DNA from: Delphinapterus leucas
Lineage: Eukaryota; Chordata; Mammalia; Artiodactyla; Monodontidae
Reading direction: 5' to 3'
Assembly: GCF_002288925.2 (NCBI RefSeq)
Contig: NW_022098076.1
Location: forward strand, 68,648,428 to 68,712,427
Length of the DNA stretch: 64,000 nucleotides
The position numbers and the translations under genes are program-made. Positions 11,446 through 24,599 of the stretch are shown one piece after another (the first letter of the stretch is position 1; each line of letters opens with the position of its first letter). The notes below the pieces were generated by a model. It ran no database searches and was not told the origin of the DNA. It saw only the letters and a list, made by a program, of their open reading frames with translations.

Positions 11446-13433
11446 GTAAGGAGACTCCCTTTACTACAAGAACCCCTGCTTGTAAGAACCTCTGCTTTAG
11501 GAGCACGTAATATTTCTCTTTCCTCTTTCACATTCTTACCACCTTCCCATGTCTCCCACTGCACCTTCTCCCCTATTCCCTCTGCATGGATGTGAGCATG
11601 TGCATAAAGCCACACAAAGAGAGAGCAGGAACCAGAAGGAGAAGACTGTAGACAGGGGCAAAGATTTGGCAATATGGAAAACTCACTGCTTTGAAGTCTC
11701 TGACTCTTAATATTGTAAATACGAAGATCAGTTTTAGGCCTACTTGAGAAAACGTAGATGTGCTGCCCCAGAAGAGGGCTGGTCAGGGTTTGTATTTTAT
11801 TACTGCTCTTGGAGTTTTAAAAAAGGGTTAGACCTGAGGGAGACCTTCAAGATGGTGGAGGAGTAAGACGTGGAGATCACCTTCCTCCCCATAAATACAT
11901 CAGAAATACACCTACATGTGGAGCAACTCCTATAGAACACCTACTGAACGCTGGCAGAAGACCTCAGACCTCCCAAAAGGCAAGAAACTCCCCACGTACC
12001 TGGGTAGGGCAGAAGAAAAAAGAAAAAAGGGAAACAAAAGAATAGGGGTGGGGCCTGTCCCTCTGGGAGGGAGCTGTGAAGGAGGAAAAGTTTCCACACA
12101 ATAGGAAGCCCCTTCACTGGTAGAGGTAGGGGTGGGCAGGGGGGACGCTTCAGACCCACAGAGGAGAGCACAGCAACAGGGGTGCAGAGGGCAAAGCAGA
12201 GAGATTCCTCCACAGAGGATCAGTGCCGACCAGCACTCACCAGTCTGAGAGGCTTGTCTGCTCACCCGCTGGTACGGGTGGGAGCTGGGAGCTGAGGCTT
12301 GGGTTTTGGAGGCCAGATCCGAGGGAGAGGACTGGGGTTGGCTGTGTGAACACAGCCTGAAGGGGGCTAGTGCGTCACGGCTAGCCGGGAGGGAGTCCGG
12401 GAAAAAGTCTGGAACTGCCTAAGAAACAAGACACCATTGTTTTGGGGTGTGCGAGGAGAGGGGATTCAGAGCACCGCCTAAATGAGCTCCAGAGACAGGT
12501 GTGAACCATGGCTATCAGCGCGGACCCCAGAGACAGGCATGAAACACTAAGGCTGCTGCTGCAGCCACCAAGAAGCCTGTGTGCAAGCGTAGGTCACTAT
12601 CCACATCTCCCCTCCTGGGAGCCTGTGCAGCCCACCCCTGCCAGGGTCCTGTGATACAGGGACAACTTCCCTGGGAGAACATACGGTGTGCCTCAGGCTG
12701 TTGCAACATCATATCAGCTTCTGCCGCTGCAGGCTCACCCTGCATTCCATACCCCTCCCTCCCCCTTGCCTGAGTGAGCCAGAGCCCCATAATCAGCTGG
12801 TACATTAACCCCGTCCTGTCTGAGTGAAGAACAGTTGCCCTCAGGCGAGCTACACACAGAGGCAGGGTCAAATCCAAAGCTGAACCCCAGGAGCTGTGCG
12901 AACAAAGAAGAGAAAGGGAAATTTCTCTGTGCAGCCTCAGGAGCAGTGGATTAAATCTCCACAATCAACTTGATGTACCCTGCAACTCTGAAATACCTGA
13001 ATAAAGTTCAGGACATTGGTCCACAAGAGACCTCCCGGCTCCACATAATATCAAACAGCGAAAGTTCTCCCAGAGATCTCCATCTAAATGTGAAGACCCA
13101 ACTCCACTCAACGACCAGCAAGCTATGGTGCTGGACCCCCTATGCCAAACAACTAGCAAGACAGGAACACAACCCCACCCATTAGCAGAGAGGCTGCCTT
13201 AAATCATAATAAGGTCTCAGACACCCCAAAACAAACCACTGGACACAGACCTGCCCACCAGAAAGACGAGATGCAGCCTCATCCACCAGAACAGAGGCCC
13301 TAGCCCCTCCACCAGGAAGCCTACACAACACAATGAAGCAACCTTAGCCAATGGGGGCAGACACCAAAAATAACGGGAAATATGAACCTGCAGCCTGTGA
13401 AAAGGAGACCCCAAACACAGTAAGTTAGGCAAA

Positions 13434-14318
13434 ATGCGAAGACAGAGAAACACACAGCAGATGAAGGAGCAAGGTAAAAACCCACCAGACCAAAAAAAAG
13501 AAGAGGAAATAGACAGTCTACCTGAAAAAGAATTCAGAGTAATGATCGTAAAGATGATCCAGAATCTTGGAAATAGAATGGAGAAAATACAAGAAAAGTT
13601 TAACAAGGAACTAGAAGAACTAAAGAGCAAACAAACAATGACGAACAACACGATAAATGAATTAAAAATTCTCTAGAAGGAATCAATAGTAGAATAACTG
13701 AAGCAGAAGAATGGATAAGTGAACTGGAAGATAAAATAGTGGAAATAACTACTGCCGAGCAGAATAAAGAAAAAAGAATGAAAAGAATTGAGGACAGTCT
13801 CAGAGACCTCTGGGACAACATTAAATGCAACAACATTCGAATTATAGAGGTCGCAGAAGAAGAGAAACAGAAAGGGACTGAGAAAATATTTGAAGAAATT
13901 ATAGTTGAAAACTTCCACAATATGGGAAAGGAAATAGTCACTCAAGTCCAGGAAGTGCAGAGTCCCATACAGGATAAATCCAAGGAGAAACATGCCAAGA
14001 CACACATTAATCAAACTATCAAAAATTAAATACAAAGAAAACATTAAAAGCAGCAAGGGAAAAACAACAAAATACATACAAGGGAATCCCCATAAGGTTA
14101 ACAGCTGATCTTTCAGCAGAAACTCTGCAAGCCAGAAGGGAGTGGCAGGACATATTTAATGTGATGAAAGGAAAAAACCTACAGCCAAGATTACTCTACC
14201 CAGCAAGGATCTCATTCAGTTTCGACAGAGAAATTAAAACCTTTACAGACAAGAAAAGCTAAGAGAATGTAGCACCACCAAGCCAACTTTACAACAAATG
14301 ATAAAGGAACTTTTCTAG
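13434..14318 (+). pseudogene. L1 ORF1 (RNA-binding protein), frame-broken
   Basis: ORF1 encodes the trimeric nucleic-acid chaperone of L1. Here the N-terminal coiled-coil region starts MRRQRNTQQMKEQ and is open to a stop at 13674-13676. A second stretch (13739-14029) covers the RRM-like part (IEVAEEEKQKGTEKIFEE). The C-terminal domain (SAETLQARREWQDIFNV) continues near 14108-14270 in another frame, and the original stop is the tag at 14316-14318. The expected length of about 295 codons is preserved, so decay has been by point changes and small indels. Confidence 0.88.
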
Positions 14319-14376
14319 GCTGGAAACACAAGAGAAGGAAAAGACCTACAATAAGAAACTCAAAATAATTAAGAAA

Positions 14377-17300
14377 ATGCTAATAGGAACATACATATCC
14401 ATAATTACCTTAAATGTAAATGGATTAAATTCTCCAACCAAAAGATGCAGACTGGCTGAATGGATACAAAAACAAGACCTGTATATATGCTGTCTACAAG
14501 AGACCCACTTCAGACCTAGGGACACATACAGACTGAAAGTGAGGGGATGGAAAAAGGTATTCCATGCAACTGGAAATCAAAAGAAAGCTGGAGGAGCAAT
14601 TCTCATATGAGACAAAATAGACTTTAAAATAAAGACTATTACAAAAGACAAAGGACACTACATAATGATCAAGGGATCAATCCAAGAAGATATAACAATT
14701 GTAAATACTTATGCACCCAAAATATGAGCACCTCAATACATAAGGCAAATGCTAACAGCCATCAAAAGGGGAAACTGACAGTAACATAATCATATTAGGG
14801 GACTTTAACACCCCATTTTCACCAATGGACAGATCATCCAAAATGAAAATAAGTAAGGAAAGACAAGCTTTAAATGATACATTAAACAAGATGGACTTAA
14901 TTGATATTTATAGGACATTCCATCCAAAAACAACAAAATACACTTTCTGCTCAAGTACTTATGGAACATTCTCCAGGATAGATCATATCTAGGATCACAA
15001 AGCAAGCCTTGGTAAATATAAGAAAACTGAAATCATATCACATATCTTTTCCGACCACAACACTGTGAGACTAGATGTCAATTACAGGAAAAAATTCTGT
15101 AAAAAATACAAACACATGGAGGCTAAACAATACACTACTTATAACGAAGAGATCACTGAAGAAATCAAAGAGGAAATCAAAAAATATGTAGAAGCAAATG
15201 ACAATGAAAACACGATGATCCAAAGCCTATGGGATGCAGCAAAAGCAGTTCTAAGAGGGAGGTTTATAGTAATACAGTCTTACTTCAAGAAACAGAAAAC
15301 ATCTCAAATAAACAACCTAACCTTACACCTAAAGCAATTAGAGAAAGAAGAGCAAAAAAACCCCAAAGTTAGCAGAAGGAAAGAAATCATAAAGATCAGA
15401 TCAGAAATAAATGAAAAAGAAATGAAGGAAATGATAGCAAAGATCAATAAAACTAAAAGCTGGTTCTTTGAGAAGATAAACAAAATTGATAAACCATTAG
15501 CCAGATTCATCAAGAAAAAGGGGAGAAGACTCAAATCAACAGAATTAGAAATGNNNNNNNNNNNNNNNNNNNNNNNNNNNNNNNNNNNNNNNNNNNNNNN
15601 NNNNNNNNNNNNNNNNNNNNNNNNNNNNNNNNNNNNNNNNNNNNNNNNNNNNNTAGAAATGAAAAAGGAGAAGTAACAACTGACACTGCAGAAATACAAA
15701 GGATCATGAGAGATTACTACAAGCATCTATATGCCAATAAAATGGACAACCTGGAAGAAATGGACAAATTCTTAGAAAAGCACAACCTTCCACGACTGAA
15801 GCAGGAAGAAATAGAAAATATAAACAGACCAATCACAAGCACTGAAATTGAGACTATGATTAAAAATCTTCCAAGAAACAAAAGCCCAGGATCAGATGGC
15901 TTGTCAGGCGAATTCTGTCAAACATTTAGAGAAGAGCTAACACCTATTCTTCTCAAACTCTTCCAAAATATAGCAAAGGGAGAAACACTCCCACACTCAT
16001 TCAATGAGGCCACCATCACCCTGATACCAAAACCAGACAAAGATATCACAAAGAAATAAAACTACAGATCAATATCTCTAATGAACATAGATGCAAAAAT
16101 CCTCAACAAAATACTAGCAAACAGAATCCAACAGCACATTAAACCGATAATACACCATGATCAAGTGAGGTTTATCCCAGGAATGCAAGGATTATTCAAT
16201 ATACTCAAATCAATTAATGTGATAAACCATATTAACAACTTGAAGGAGAAAAACCAGATGATCATCTCAATAGATGCAGGAAAAGCTTTCAACAAAATTC
16301 AACACCCATTTATGATAAAAACCCTCCAGAAAGTAGGCATAGAGGAAACTTAACTCAATATAATAAAGGCCATAAATAACAAACCCACTCTCAACATCAT
16401 TCTCAATGGTGAAAAACTGAAACAATTTCCTGTAAGATCAGGAACAAGACAAGGTTGTCCACTCTCACCACTATTATTCAACATCATTTTGGAAGTTTTA
16501 GCCACAGCAATCAGAGAAGAAGAAGAAATAAAAGGAATCCAAATCAGAAAAGAAGAAGTAAAGCTGTCACTGTTTGCAGATGACATGATACTATGCATAG
16601 AGAATCCTAAAGATGCCAACAGAAAACTGCTAGAACTAATCAAGGAATTTGGTAAACTAGCAGCAAACAAAATTAATGCACAGAAATGTCTTGCATTCCT
16701 GTACACTAATGATGAAAAATCTGAAAGAGAAATGAAGGAAACACTCTCATTTACCACTGCAACTAATAGAATAAAATATCTAAGAATAAACCTACCTAAG
16801 GAGACCAAAGACCTGTATGCAGAGAACGATAAGACACTGAGGAAAGAAATTAAAGATGATACCAACAGATGGAGAGATATACCATGTTCTTGGATTGGAA
16901 GAATCAACATTTTGAAAATGATTATACTACCCAAAGCAATCTACAGATTCAAGGCACTCCCTGTCCAACTACCAATTGCATTTTTCACAGAATTAGAACA
17001 AAAAATTTTACAATTCGTTTGGAAACACAAAAGACCCCGAATAGCCAAAGCAACATTGAGAAAGAAAAACGGAGTTGGAAGAATCAGGCTCCCCGACTTC
17101 ACACTATACCACAAAGCTACAGTAATCCAGACAGTATAGTACTGGCACAAAAACAGAAATATAGATCAATGGTACAGGATAGAATGCCTAGAGATAAACC
17201 CACGCACATATTGTCATCTAATTTATGACAAGGGAGGCAAGAACATACTGTGGAGAAAGGACAGCCTCTTCAATAAGTGGTGCTGGGAAAACTGGACAGC

Positions 17301-18296
17301 TACATTTAAAAGAATGAAATTGGAATACTCCATAACACCATACACAAAAGTAAACTCAAAATGGATGAAAGACCTAAATGTAAGGCCAGACACTATCAAA
17401 CTCTTAGAGGAAAACATAGGCAGAACACTCTATGACATAAATCACAGCAAGATCCTTTTTGACCCACCTCCTAGAGAAATGGAAATAAAAACAAAAATAA
17501 ACAAATGGGACCTCATGAAACTTAAAAGCTTTTGCACAGCAAAGGAAACCATGAAGAAGATGAAAAGACAACCCTCATAATGGGAGAAAATATTTGCAAA
17601 TGAAGCAACTGACAAAGGACTAATCTCCAAAATTTAGAAACAGCTCATGCAGCTCTATATCCAAAAAACAAACAACTGTATCCAAAAATGGGCAGAAGAC
17701 CTAAACAGACATTTCTCCAAAGAAGATATACAGATTGCCAGCAAACACATGAAAGGATGCTCAACATCACTAATCATTAGAGAAAAGCAAATCAAAACTA
17801 CAATGAGGTATCACCTCACACCAGTCAGAATGGCCTCATCAAAAAATCTACGGACAATAAATGCTGGAGAGGGTGTGGGGAAAAGGGAACCCTCTGGCAC
17901 CGTTGGTGGGAATGTAAATTGATACAACCAGTATAGAGAACAATATGGAGGTTCCTTAAAAAACTAAAAATAGAACTACCATAGGACCCAGCAATGCCAC
18001 TACGGGGCATATATCCTGAGAAAACCATAATTCCAAAAGAGTCATGTACCACAGTGTTCATTGCAGCTCTATTTACAATAGCCAGGACATGGAAGCAACC
18101 TAAGTGTCCATCAACAGATGAATGGATAAAGAAGATGTGGCACATATATACAATGGAATATTACTCAGCCATAAAAAGAAACGAAATTGAGTTATTTGTA
18201 GTGAGGTGGATGGACCTGGTGTCTATCATACAGAGTGAAGTAAGTCAGAAAGAGAAAAACAAATACCATATGTTAATACATATATATGGAATCTAA
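14377..18296 (+). pseudogene. L1 ORF2 (endonuclease / reverse transcriptase), frame-broken and gapped
   Basis: The frame opens MLIGTYISIITLNVNGLNSP. The endonuclease region shows the conserved N (TLNVNGLN) and catalytic E (LQETHF). A stop follows at 14608-14610 and many indels come after it. The reverse-transcriptase catalytic box FADD is at 16573-16584 and the C-terminus ends HIYGI at 18296. A 100-N gap (15554-15653) interrupts the sequence between endonuclease and reverse transcriptase. With several stops it cannot make full-length protein. Confidence 0.9.
15554..15653. other. 100-N assembly gap
   Basis: Exactly 100 Ns, the usual placeholder for a gap of unknown size. The left contig ends ttagaaatg and the right begins tagaaatg, so the same 8 bases flank the gap on both sides. 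In the antisense L1 at 38192-44571, the homologous region near 41350-41375 runs through without any extra sequence. Confidence 0.97.
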
Positions 18297-21134
18297 AAAA
18301 AAAAAAAAATTGTGAAGAACCTAAGGACAGGATAGGAATAAATACGCAGACATAGAGAATGGACTTGAGGTCACGGGGTGGGGGGAAGTGTAAACTGGTA
18401 TGAAGTGAGAGAGTGGCATGGACATATATACACTACCAAATGTTTAATAGATAGCTAGTGGGAAGCAGCCTCATGGCACAGGGAGATCAACTCGGTGCTT
18501 TGTGACCACCTAGAGGGGTGGGATAGGGAGGGTGGGAGGGAGACACAAGAGGGAGGAGATATGGGGATATATGTATATGTATAGCTGATTCACTTTGTTA
18601 TAAAGCAGAAACTAACACACCATTGTAAAGCAATTATACTCCAATAAAGATGTTAAAATAAATAAATAAATGTTAAAAAGTGGTAGAGCAAATAAAATTA
18701 AACGTGAAAAGCTTCTCAAATCCCTGAAATATTTAATCAGAGTATATTATAATATTTAACATGAAATTAAAATATTAAGATTCAGATTATTAGAACTGTG
18801 AATGTTTGATGTATTGTACTTATTTATTAAAAGTATAATTGAGTCCCATCATAGACGAATAGAGACGAAGAGATTCCTGAACCTCCTTCTCAACACCATT
18901 TTGTGCATATGTGTGTTCTATACCATACAAGCTTGTGTGTATGTGTACCACTGCCTTTTATGGAATATCAAATGTCAGGACAGTTTTGGAATTAATATTG
19001 TTATCTGATGAAGACATTGAAGCCTCTACCTTTTGACCTTTCTTAGTGGTTTCAAGTTCAGACTCCCTGATGATGTCTTATGGATTGTCCTTAGTTAAGT
19101 GATGCCAAACCTACTTCATCCTTAGAGGCATGAAATGTAAAAGGATGGCTAGAATATAACATTGGACAGAACTATATAATAATAACAGAAAATATATTGT
19201 CTTCTTTTCCACTTTCATACCAGTAATTTTTTTTTGCATTTTTCATCATTTTGCTCTTCCTTAGCCCATATCAAATCAGAGAAATCTTCTTGACTTAGCT
19301 GTTGACAAAATACCAAATTCTGACATTAGTCTTTTAGCGTAATGATGGAAGTTGGCCCCAAAGATTCCCTCAAGTTCATAAGAGTCTAGGCTATCCTAGA
19401 ATGACTCATAGTATTGGGTCTGATTTGTAAGAGGACTTGAAGATTATCCAGAAATCACAGAACCTAGTTTAAGCCTGCCAGGAGATATCCCCAAATTGCC
19501 CTGGATCTCCTAGGGGTCCTTCAGAACAGAGAAGAGCCAAAGCAACCTTAGATGGATGTATCTTCATAGGCCAAAATGATCTCAAATCTCCATGAGACCA
19601 CATAAGTATCATTGGCCAATATGGTATGCATGGTATATTAGTTTTTTGGTGAGGTTATTTATAAGTCAATACTCGTTCATTATAACAGAATATTTCAGAT
19701 GATAATTATGAGAGAGCCTGGACTAAAACCAAGCTCATCATCTATAGGACTGACAAGAAGAATCTAAGTGATATCCTCAAGATTGCAAGGACAGATCTGG
19801 AAGTTTATACTAAATATCTAGTGTTCAATTATTTTTTAAAAACAGTTGCAATCTAGGCAATTTCTAGAGTCATGTAGCCTCCACGGAATATAAGATTGGA
19901 ATGTCTGCTTTAGTTCCATTTTCAAGTCAATACATAGCTCATTTTGCATTTTAAAAATAATTGTGGTATAAGTATCAGTCTGGAAATTCTAGAGGAGTTT
20001 GTTGTTTTCGTTCTTAATAAGAGACAATGTTCCCAGCCACATAGTACCTCTGTAGAAAATATAATGGTTTTCATGGAGAAGAAATAGCCAGATATCTTCA
20101 GAAAGACCATAATTCTACCTACTATCAATATAAACCATGAATTATATATTATATTCAATTAAGAAAGCCAAATAGGAAGTATTTTAGAGATATTTTTAGG
20201 AAGGTTAATATGTAACGATATAATGATTGGTGATAAGTTGAGTCATTGGAAATAGATAACTATTTTGTTTCTTTTATGAGAGGCATGACTTTGGTCTTCT
20301 TTTCTGAACACTGATAAGTAATCAATATATTTCTCCATGATTTGTGATGTCGTGTATCTGAGACCTATACCTGAGGATTTAAAAGTCTCTGGTGTCACCT
20401 TGGCCATTATCTGCCTTTAGAGCAAAATCCATTTGTTGGTCTATGGTGGATGCAATGTTTTACTTATTCAAAGACTGGTGTTCTTCAAAGCAAAGGAGAA
20501 TATTTGCGTATTCTAGTGTAGCTGTTCCTTAATATGACAGGCTAACTTGTATAAACAGTATAATAGAGGTGACCAAGTAAGTAATCCTAGTTTATGCTAC
20601 AGAAACACATCTGGGCTAAAGCTGAAACAACTTCACTGCTCTAAGAACATCAAGACAGACGTCTCTCACAAAGTGAGCTGACAGGATTTTTGTAGTTCCA
20701 AATCTAGTTCACGGCTCTGTACCTTGTCTAAATCTGATTGAATAACGATATGAAAATCTGGCAGGACTGCTTTCTGTTTCTGTTTTCATTAAAAGGCTTT
20801 CCGGTCTAGTGGAGCTGCATTTTGTTACTCTATGATACCTTGAGGAGAATAATTTAATTCTTATTGATTGACATTTTAATACTGAGGCATTCATTATAGA
20901 ATTGCAAAATGGAGCAAAAGAGAGGTGTATTGTAATGCATAGATTATGCTAAAGGGACTGGGTAAATTGAACGTGTACAGGAAACATCCTCATTTGCAGT
21001 TTCATTTTGCACATGTATAGGTAACATTCTCATATGCAATTTGATTTTACACATGTGTAGCTATGTCCATCAAACTGTGCCTCTCTATTTTTTATTGGTT
21101 TGTTTGCTTGTAAAAGGACTCTTTCATTCCATAG

Positions 21135-21268
21135 GTACTGTGAACCCGTCTAAATGTGGCTGCCCCTTTGCCTTGAAGATGGCAGCATGCCAGCTTCTCC
21201 TGGAGATTACCACCTTCCTGCGAGAGACCTTTTCTTGCCTGCCCAGACCACGCACTGAGCCTCTGATG
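21135..21268 (+). CDS. UNC80: UNC80 internal exon 3 (phase 1-0)
   Basis: The acceptor ttccatag is followed by gt, which completes Ser, then TVNPSKCGCPFALKMAAC. The exon ends ...RTEPLM before gtacgt. It codes for a cysteine-containing segment and an amphipathic helix (CQLLLEITTFLRETF) compatible with the helical-repeat architecture of UNC80. The last codon before the donor is ATG (Met); I remember Val at this position in human UNC80, which would be a single conservative change. The exon stands alone between the 9.7-kb L1-filled intron upstream and a 5.3-kb intron that carries two CHR-2 SINEs. Confidence 0.96.
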
Positions 21269-21764
21269 GTACGTAAAACATATTAATAATGAGGCTACTT
21301 GGAGAGTCCAACCATGTGGCTAGACTTTGAGTATTCACAGTTTCCTCAAATACCAAATGACCAAATGTATCGCATAGTTTAAAAATTCAACCAAGGGATT
21401 TTCATATATAAAAAGAAAATCTCTTTTATCTATTAAAAAAAAGAACTAAAATTGACCTTGAAATCACTAAAGATGGTACCACTGGGTAAGATGTTTGATT
21501 GATCACTGTCAGTTAACCTAGGAATGTCTGAGAACCTCCAGGTTCCTTTACTCTGCAAACTACGAGTTTAATGGCCAGCATTTTCCAGGAATCACTGATA
21601 GATTTTTTTTTGCATACTAACAACTAATAAATTCATGTGCCTCCAATGAATTTTCTCATTTAAACTAAGGGCGAAAAGACTCAAGTCTTTAGCATGTAAA
21701 TGCCTCTGAACATATATTTTATTTCTGCAGTATTTCTTGTGGATACAGATAGGCAGAGAAAGAA

Positions 21765-21841
21765 CATGTGTGCATGCACACACGCACGCGCGCATGGAAA
21801 CACACAGACACACACAGGCACACACACATACACACACACCC
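21765..21841 (+). repeat. (CA)n-rich microsatellite
   Basis: An imperfect run of CA units interrupted by g and t (acacacgcacgcgcgcatgg, then cacacagacacacacaggc and so on). CpG interruptions (gcacgcgcgc) are unusual in a CA repeat. Likely length-polymorphic. Confidence 0.9.
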
Positions 21842-23529
21842 CGGTACCATCAGGGTCTGATTTATTTAACTTAGGATACAAATTCTAACAAGAGCCAGGA
21901 GTCATCACAGAGCATTTGGGACAGAGGCACACCTCAGAGCCCATTTTCCTTGGCCCTTTGTTCCCTAACAGGCACCAAGTTTCCGGTGGTTCTTTTGTCA
22001 TAGGCGTTATCCAGCTAGAGCTGAGGAACCAAATTCTCTTCTTTCCCCCTTTACACAGATTTACACTATTCAACCAGAACAGTTGGTACACTAACAATCT
22101 GTGTGGTTCCATGTAGGTGAATTTTACAATCCACCAGCTCTCCTGCTTTTTTGACCAAACTCAGCAGGAACAAGGCCATAACCTAGTTCCAGAGGGCAGG
22201 TAGGGGAGGGAACGGGACAAAAAAGTCAGTGCTCTGGTATTCCTGAGCAGTGCCTCTAACTCTGATTTTCCAATGTCTGGACAGCCTGTTTCCTCACACT
22301 CTAAAACATAAAATGGAAATATTTATAGGTAAAATATGTTTTCAAGAGAAACATACCGACATGTGGCCTGTGAAACTGCACCCTTTAAATACTGAAAAAG
22401 AGAGTTCTTCTTACTGCCCTTACTTAATTTCATGTTATCCTGAACCTTGATTTTTCTGAATTGTCACCTTCATTATTATATTGAGACTATTCTATAAAAT
22501 CAAATCAAGGCTGCCACTTAACACGTGTTTAGTTTAAAGTCAAGTCTGATCTGTAGGCCTCTGTCGGTGTTATTCTATCAACATTCTAATTGTATCAGTC
22601 TTCATAAAAGCACAGAAACACATCTACTTTTAAATTTACAGATTTTTAACGGTCAACATTTTGACCTATTATGATTTTAAAACATAAGAATCTTGAAACT
22701 TGAGTCACTTATTTTTGTTCTTTCTTTCATCACTATAAAGCTATAGTTTAAGTATTCCTTATTATTGTAACACATTTCATTTTTTAAGAAAATTAATCAA
22801 ATCTTTTAAAAATGACTGTATAATCAACTGGCTATCTAGGAGAAAATGCCAAGAAATTAAACTAAAACAGAGGCTGCGGTCATTCAGTTAATAAGAGGAA
22901 ATTTTTCATTGCCTTTAACTAGGTCTCACAAATCTTTTATTCATTAAGCTAGGATTTTCATTGTCAAGTATAGGTTCATATATTGGGATGTGACCTTTAT
23001 AAAATAAATGGGAAAGATGGTTTCTCATGTTTAACCTATCTAACTACAGTTGATGATAAAGAAAACTCAAATCACATTTTTTTAACTATTGTAGAAAAAA
23101 CAGTATCATAAAACTTTTACCAACACAGAAACTATAAATGCTTGAAATATTTTTTTAAGAAATTGTACTAAATGGTGAATCTAAGAGGCTAAGCATAAAT
23201 ACCATCAAAATGAAATATTCTAAAGTTTTAACAAAGCACTTGCTGTAAGAGTATTTATAGATCTTTGGGATGTTTTATTCAGTAACATTTTTAACAGCAG
23301 TAAAAATAAATAGCTACCCTAATGTACAGAATAATAAAAGTATAAGCCAGAAAAATCACATTAGAAGCTGTAAATATCCTGGGATCTGAGATTTGAAGAT
23401 GGGAGAAGATAGGGAACGTAAACTTTTCTACCAAGAAAAAGTCTTTCTGATAGAAATGTCATAAGGCCATTTGCAAGATAAAAGAGATTTCCCTGTGAAA
23501 TATTTGTTGCTTGAAAAAGTCCTAGTTAT

Positions 23530-23725
23530 GGGCTTCCCTGGTGGCGCAGTGGTTGAGAGTCCGCCTGCTGATGCAGGGGACGCAGGTTTGTGCACCGGTC
23601 CGGGAAGATCCCACGTGCCGCGGAGCGGCTGGGCCCGTGAGCCATGGCCGCTGAGCCTGCGGTCCGCAACAGGAGAGGCCACAACAGTGAGAGGCCCCTG
23701 TACCGCAAAAAAAAAAAAAAAAAAA
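23530..23725 (+). mobile_element. CHR-2 SINE with 16-bp target duplication
   Basis: The element starts gggcttccctggtggcgcag, contains the box-B-like 'ggtttgtgcaccgg' and the typical 'gtgagccatggccgctgag', and ends in a poly(A) run (23707-23730). The flanking direct repeats are aaaaagtcctagttat (23514-23529) and aaaaagtcctatttat (23726-23741), one mismatch. A full-length copy with a long A-tail is probably young within Cetacea. Confidence 0.95.
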
Positions 23726-24599
23726 AAAAAGTCCTATTTATATCCAAAGTGTGGAATAGAAAGCAAAAGAGCCTAAAATACAATAACTAAAGGTTAATTT
23801 GATAGGGTCAGGAAATCTCAGGAGACCACTCACTGGTTTGGTGGGGAATGACGGTAAGAGAAAAGGAAAAATGATATCAAAAGGGTTTAAAATGTTGCTA
23901 AAACCATATTTTTACCAACTTAACAAATTGTTTCCCAGATAGATCCCTGGATGCAACTTAATGTGTTTTTCCCCCCCAAAAAACAACTTCTGGTAGCATT
24001 TTTTTTCACTCTTTTTGTGAACCATACAAATAATATCTAAAAAAGGATACCATATTTTACAATATTTATCATAAAAAGCATAGCAATCAATTTTTCTCTG
24101 ATTGTTAACTTCCAAACTTGAAAACAAAGAAATATTTTTTAGATAATTTTGTCTATAAAACTGCTGGTCTGTTAAAATGTTTTCCTGTTGAATTAGTAAA
24201 ACCAATAACTGATGACCAAGCAATATGGAATTAAATTAATTCCCATCCAACGCCAAGACGAGTCCATAATAATAAAGTAAAAGGCAGTAAGGAAGTCTCT
24301 GTACATCTATATTCACTCATTAGGGAAAACAACATATTGGGTGCTTTTGTACAAGATTGTGCTAGAAGCTGTACCAACTGTATCAACTGGATTTAACAAG
24401 TCAGGTTATAAATAATACACTGCTGGATTCCAAATGCTCCTAAAGTTAAGGAATCAGAAGCAAAGCACAGTTCACATATATGAAGAGTGGACTGATGAAT
24501 ATTTGAGAGTAAGGCTGTGAGCAAGGTGGTGTGATGGATGCAGAGGTGGGAGTGGGGGTGATGCAGAGATGACTATGTTGTAACAGGAGAACCAACACG

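Larger units (their letters stand above)
11833..18672 (+). mobile_element. Near full-length sense L1 (inactive)
   Basis: It begins with an L1 5'UTR ('gaccttcaagatggtggagg'), runs through a GC-richer 5'UTR to about 13433, ORF1 (13434-14318), a 58-bp spacer, ORF2 (14377-18296), a 3'UTR and an A-rich (AAAT)n end at about 18655-18671. Candidate target duplications are imperfect (ttaaaaaagggttaga at 11817-11832 and ttaaaaagtggtagag at 18673-18688), so the exact 5' border may be off by several bases. Both frames carry stops and frameshifts, so it is dead. It has the same orientation as UNC80 and could supply sense poly(A) signals. A 100-N gap sits in ORF2. Confidence 0.93.
11446..21134 (+). other. 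UNC80 intron between exons 2 and 3
   Basis: About 70% of this 9.7-kb intron is one sense L1 (11833-18672). Positions 11446-11830 and 18690-21134 look like single-copy intronic sequence with no feature I can name. Confidence 0.75.

Noticed and set aside
11446..11510. Extension of UNC80 exon 2 to the stop at 11508
   Set aside because: The donor gaca|gtaagg is strong and the codon split matches the next exon; the extension is intron sequence.
11930..12265. 111-codon minus-strand frame with hydrophobic runs
   Set aside because: Antisense to the 5'UTR of the sense L1; the apparent membrane segments are translated from purine-rich L1 text.
16350..16934. 194-codon minus-strand frame
   Set aside because: Antisense of the L1 reverse-transcriptase region; serine-rich only because it mirrors A-rich coding.
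21592..21881. Cysteine/valine-repeat peptides (MCVCVCACVCLC...)
   Set aside because: Translation of the CA/GT microsatellite.
23530..23725. Functional tRNA gene (tRNA-like head of the SINE)
   Set aside because: The head keeps box-A/B-like text but is part of a CHR-2 SINE with its poly(A) tail and target duplication.
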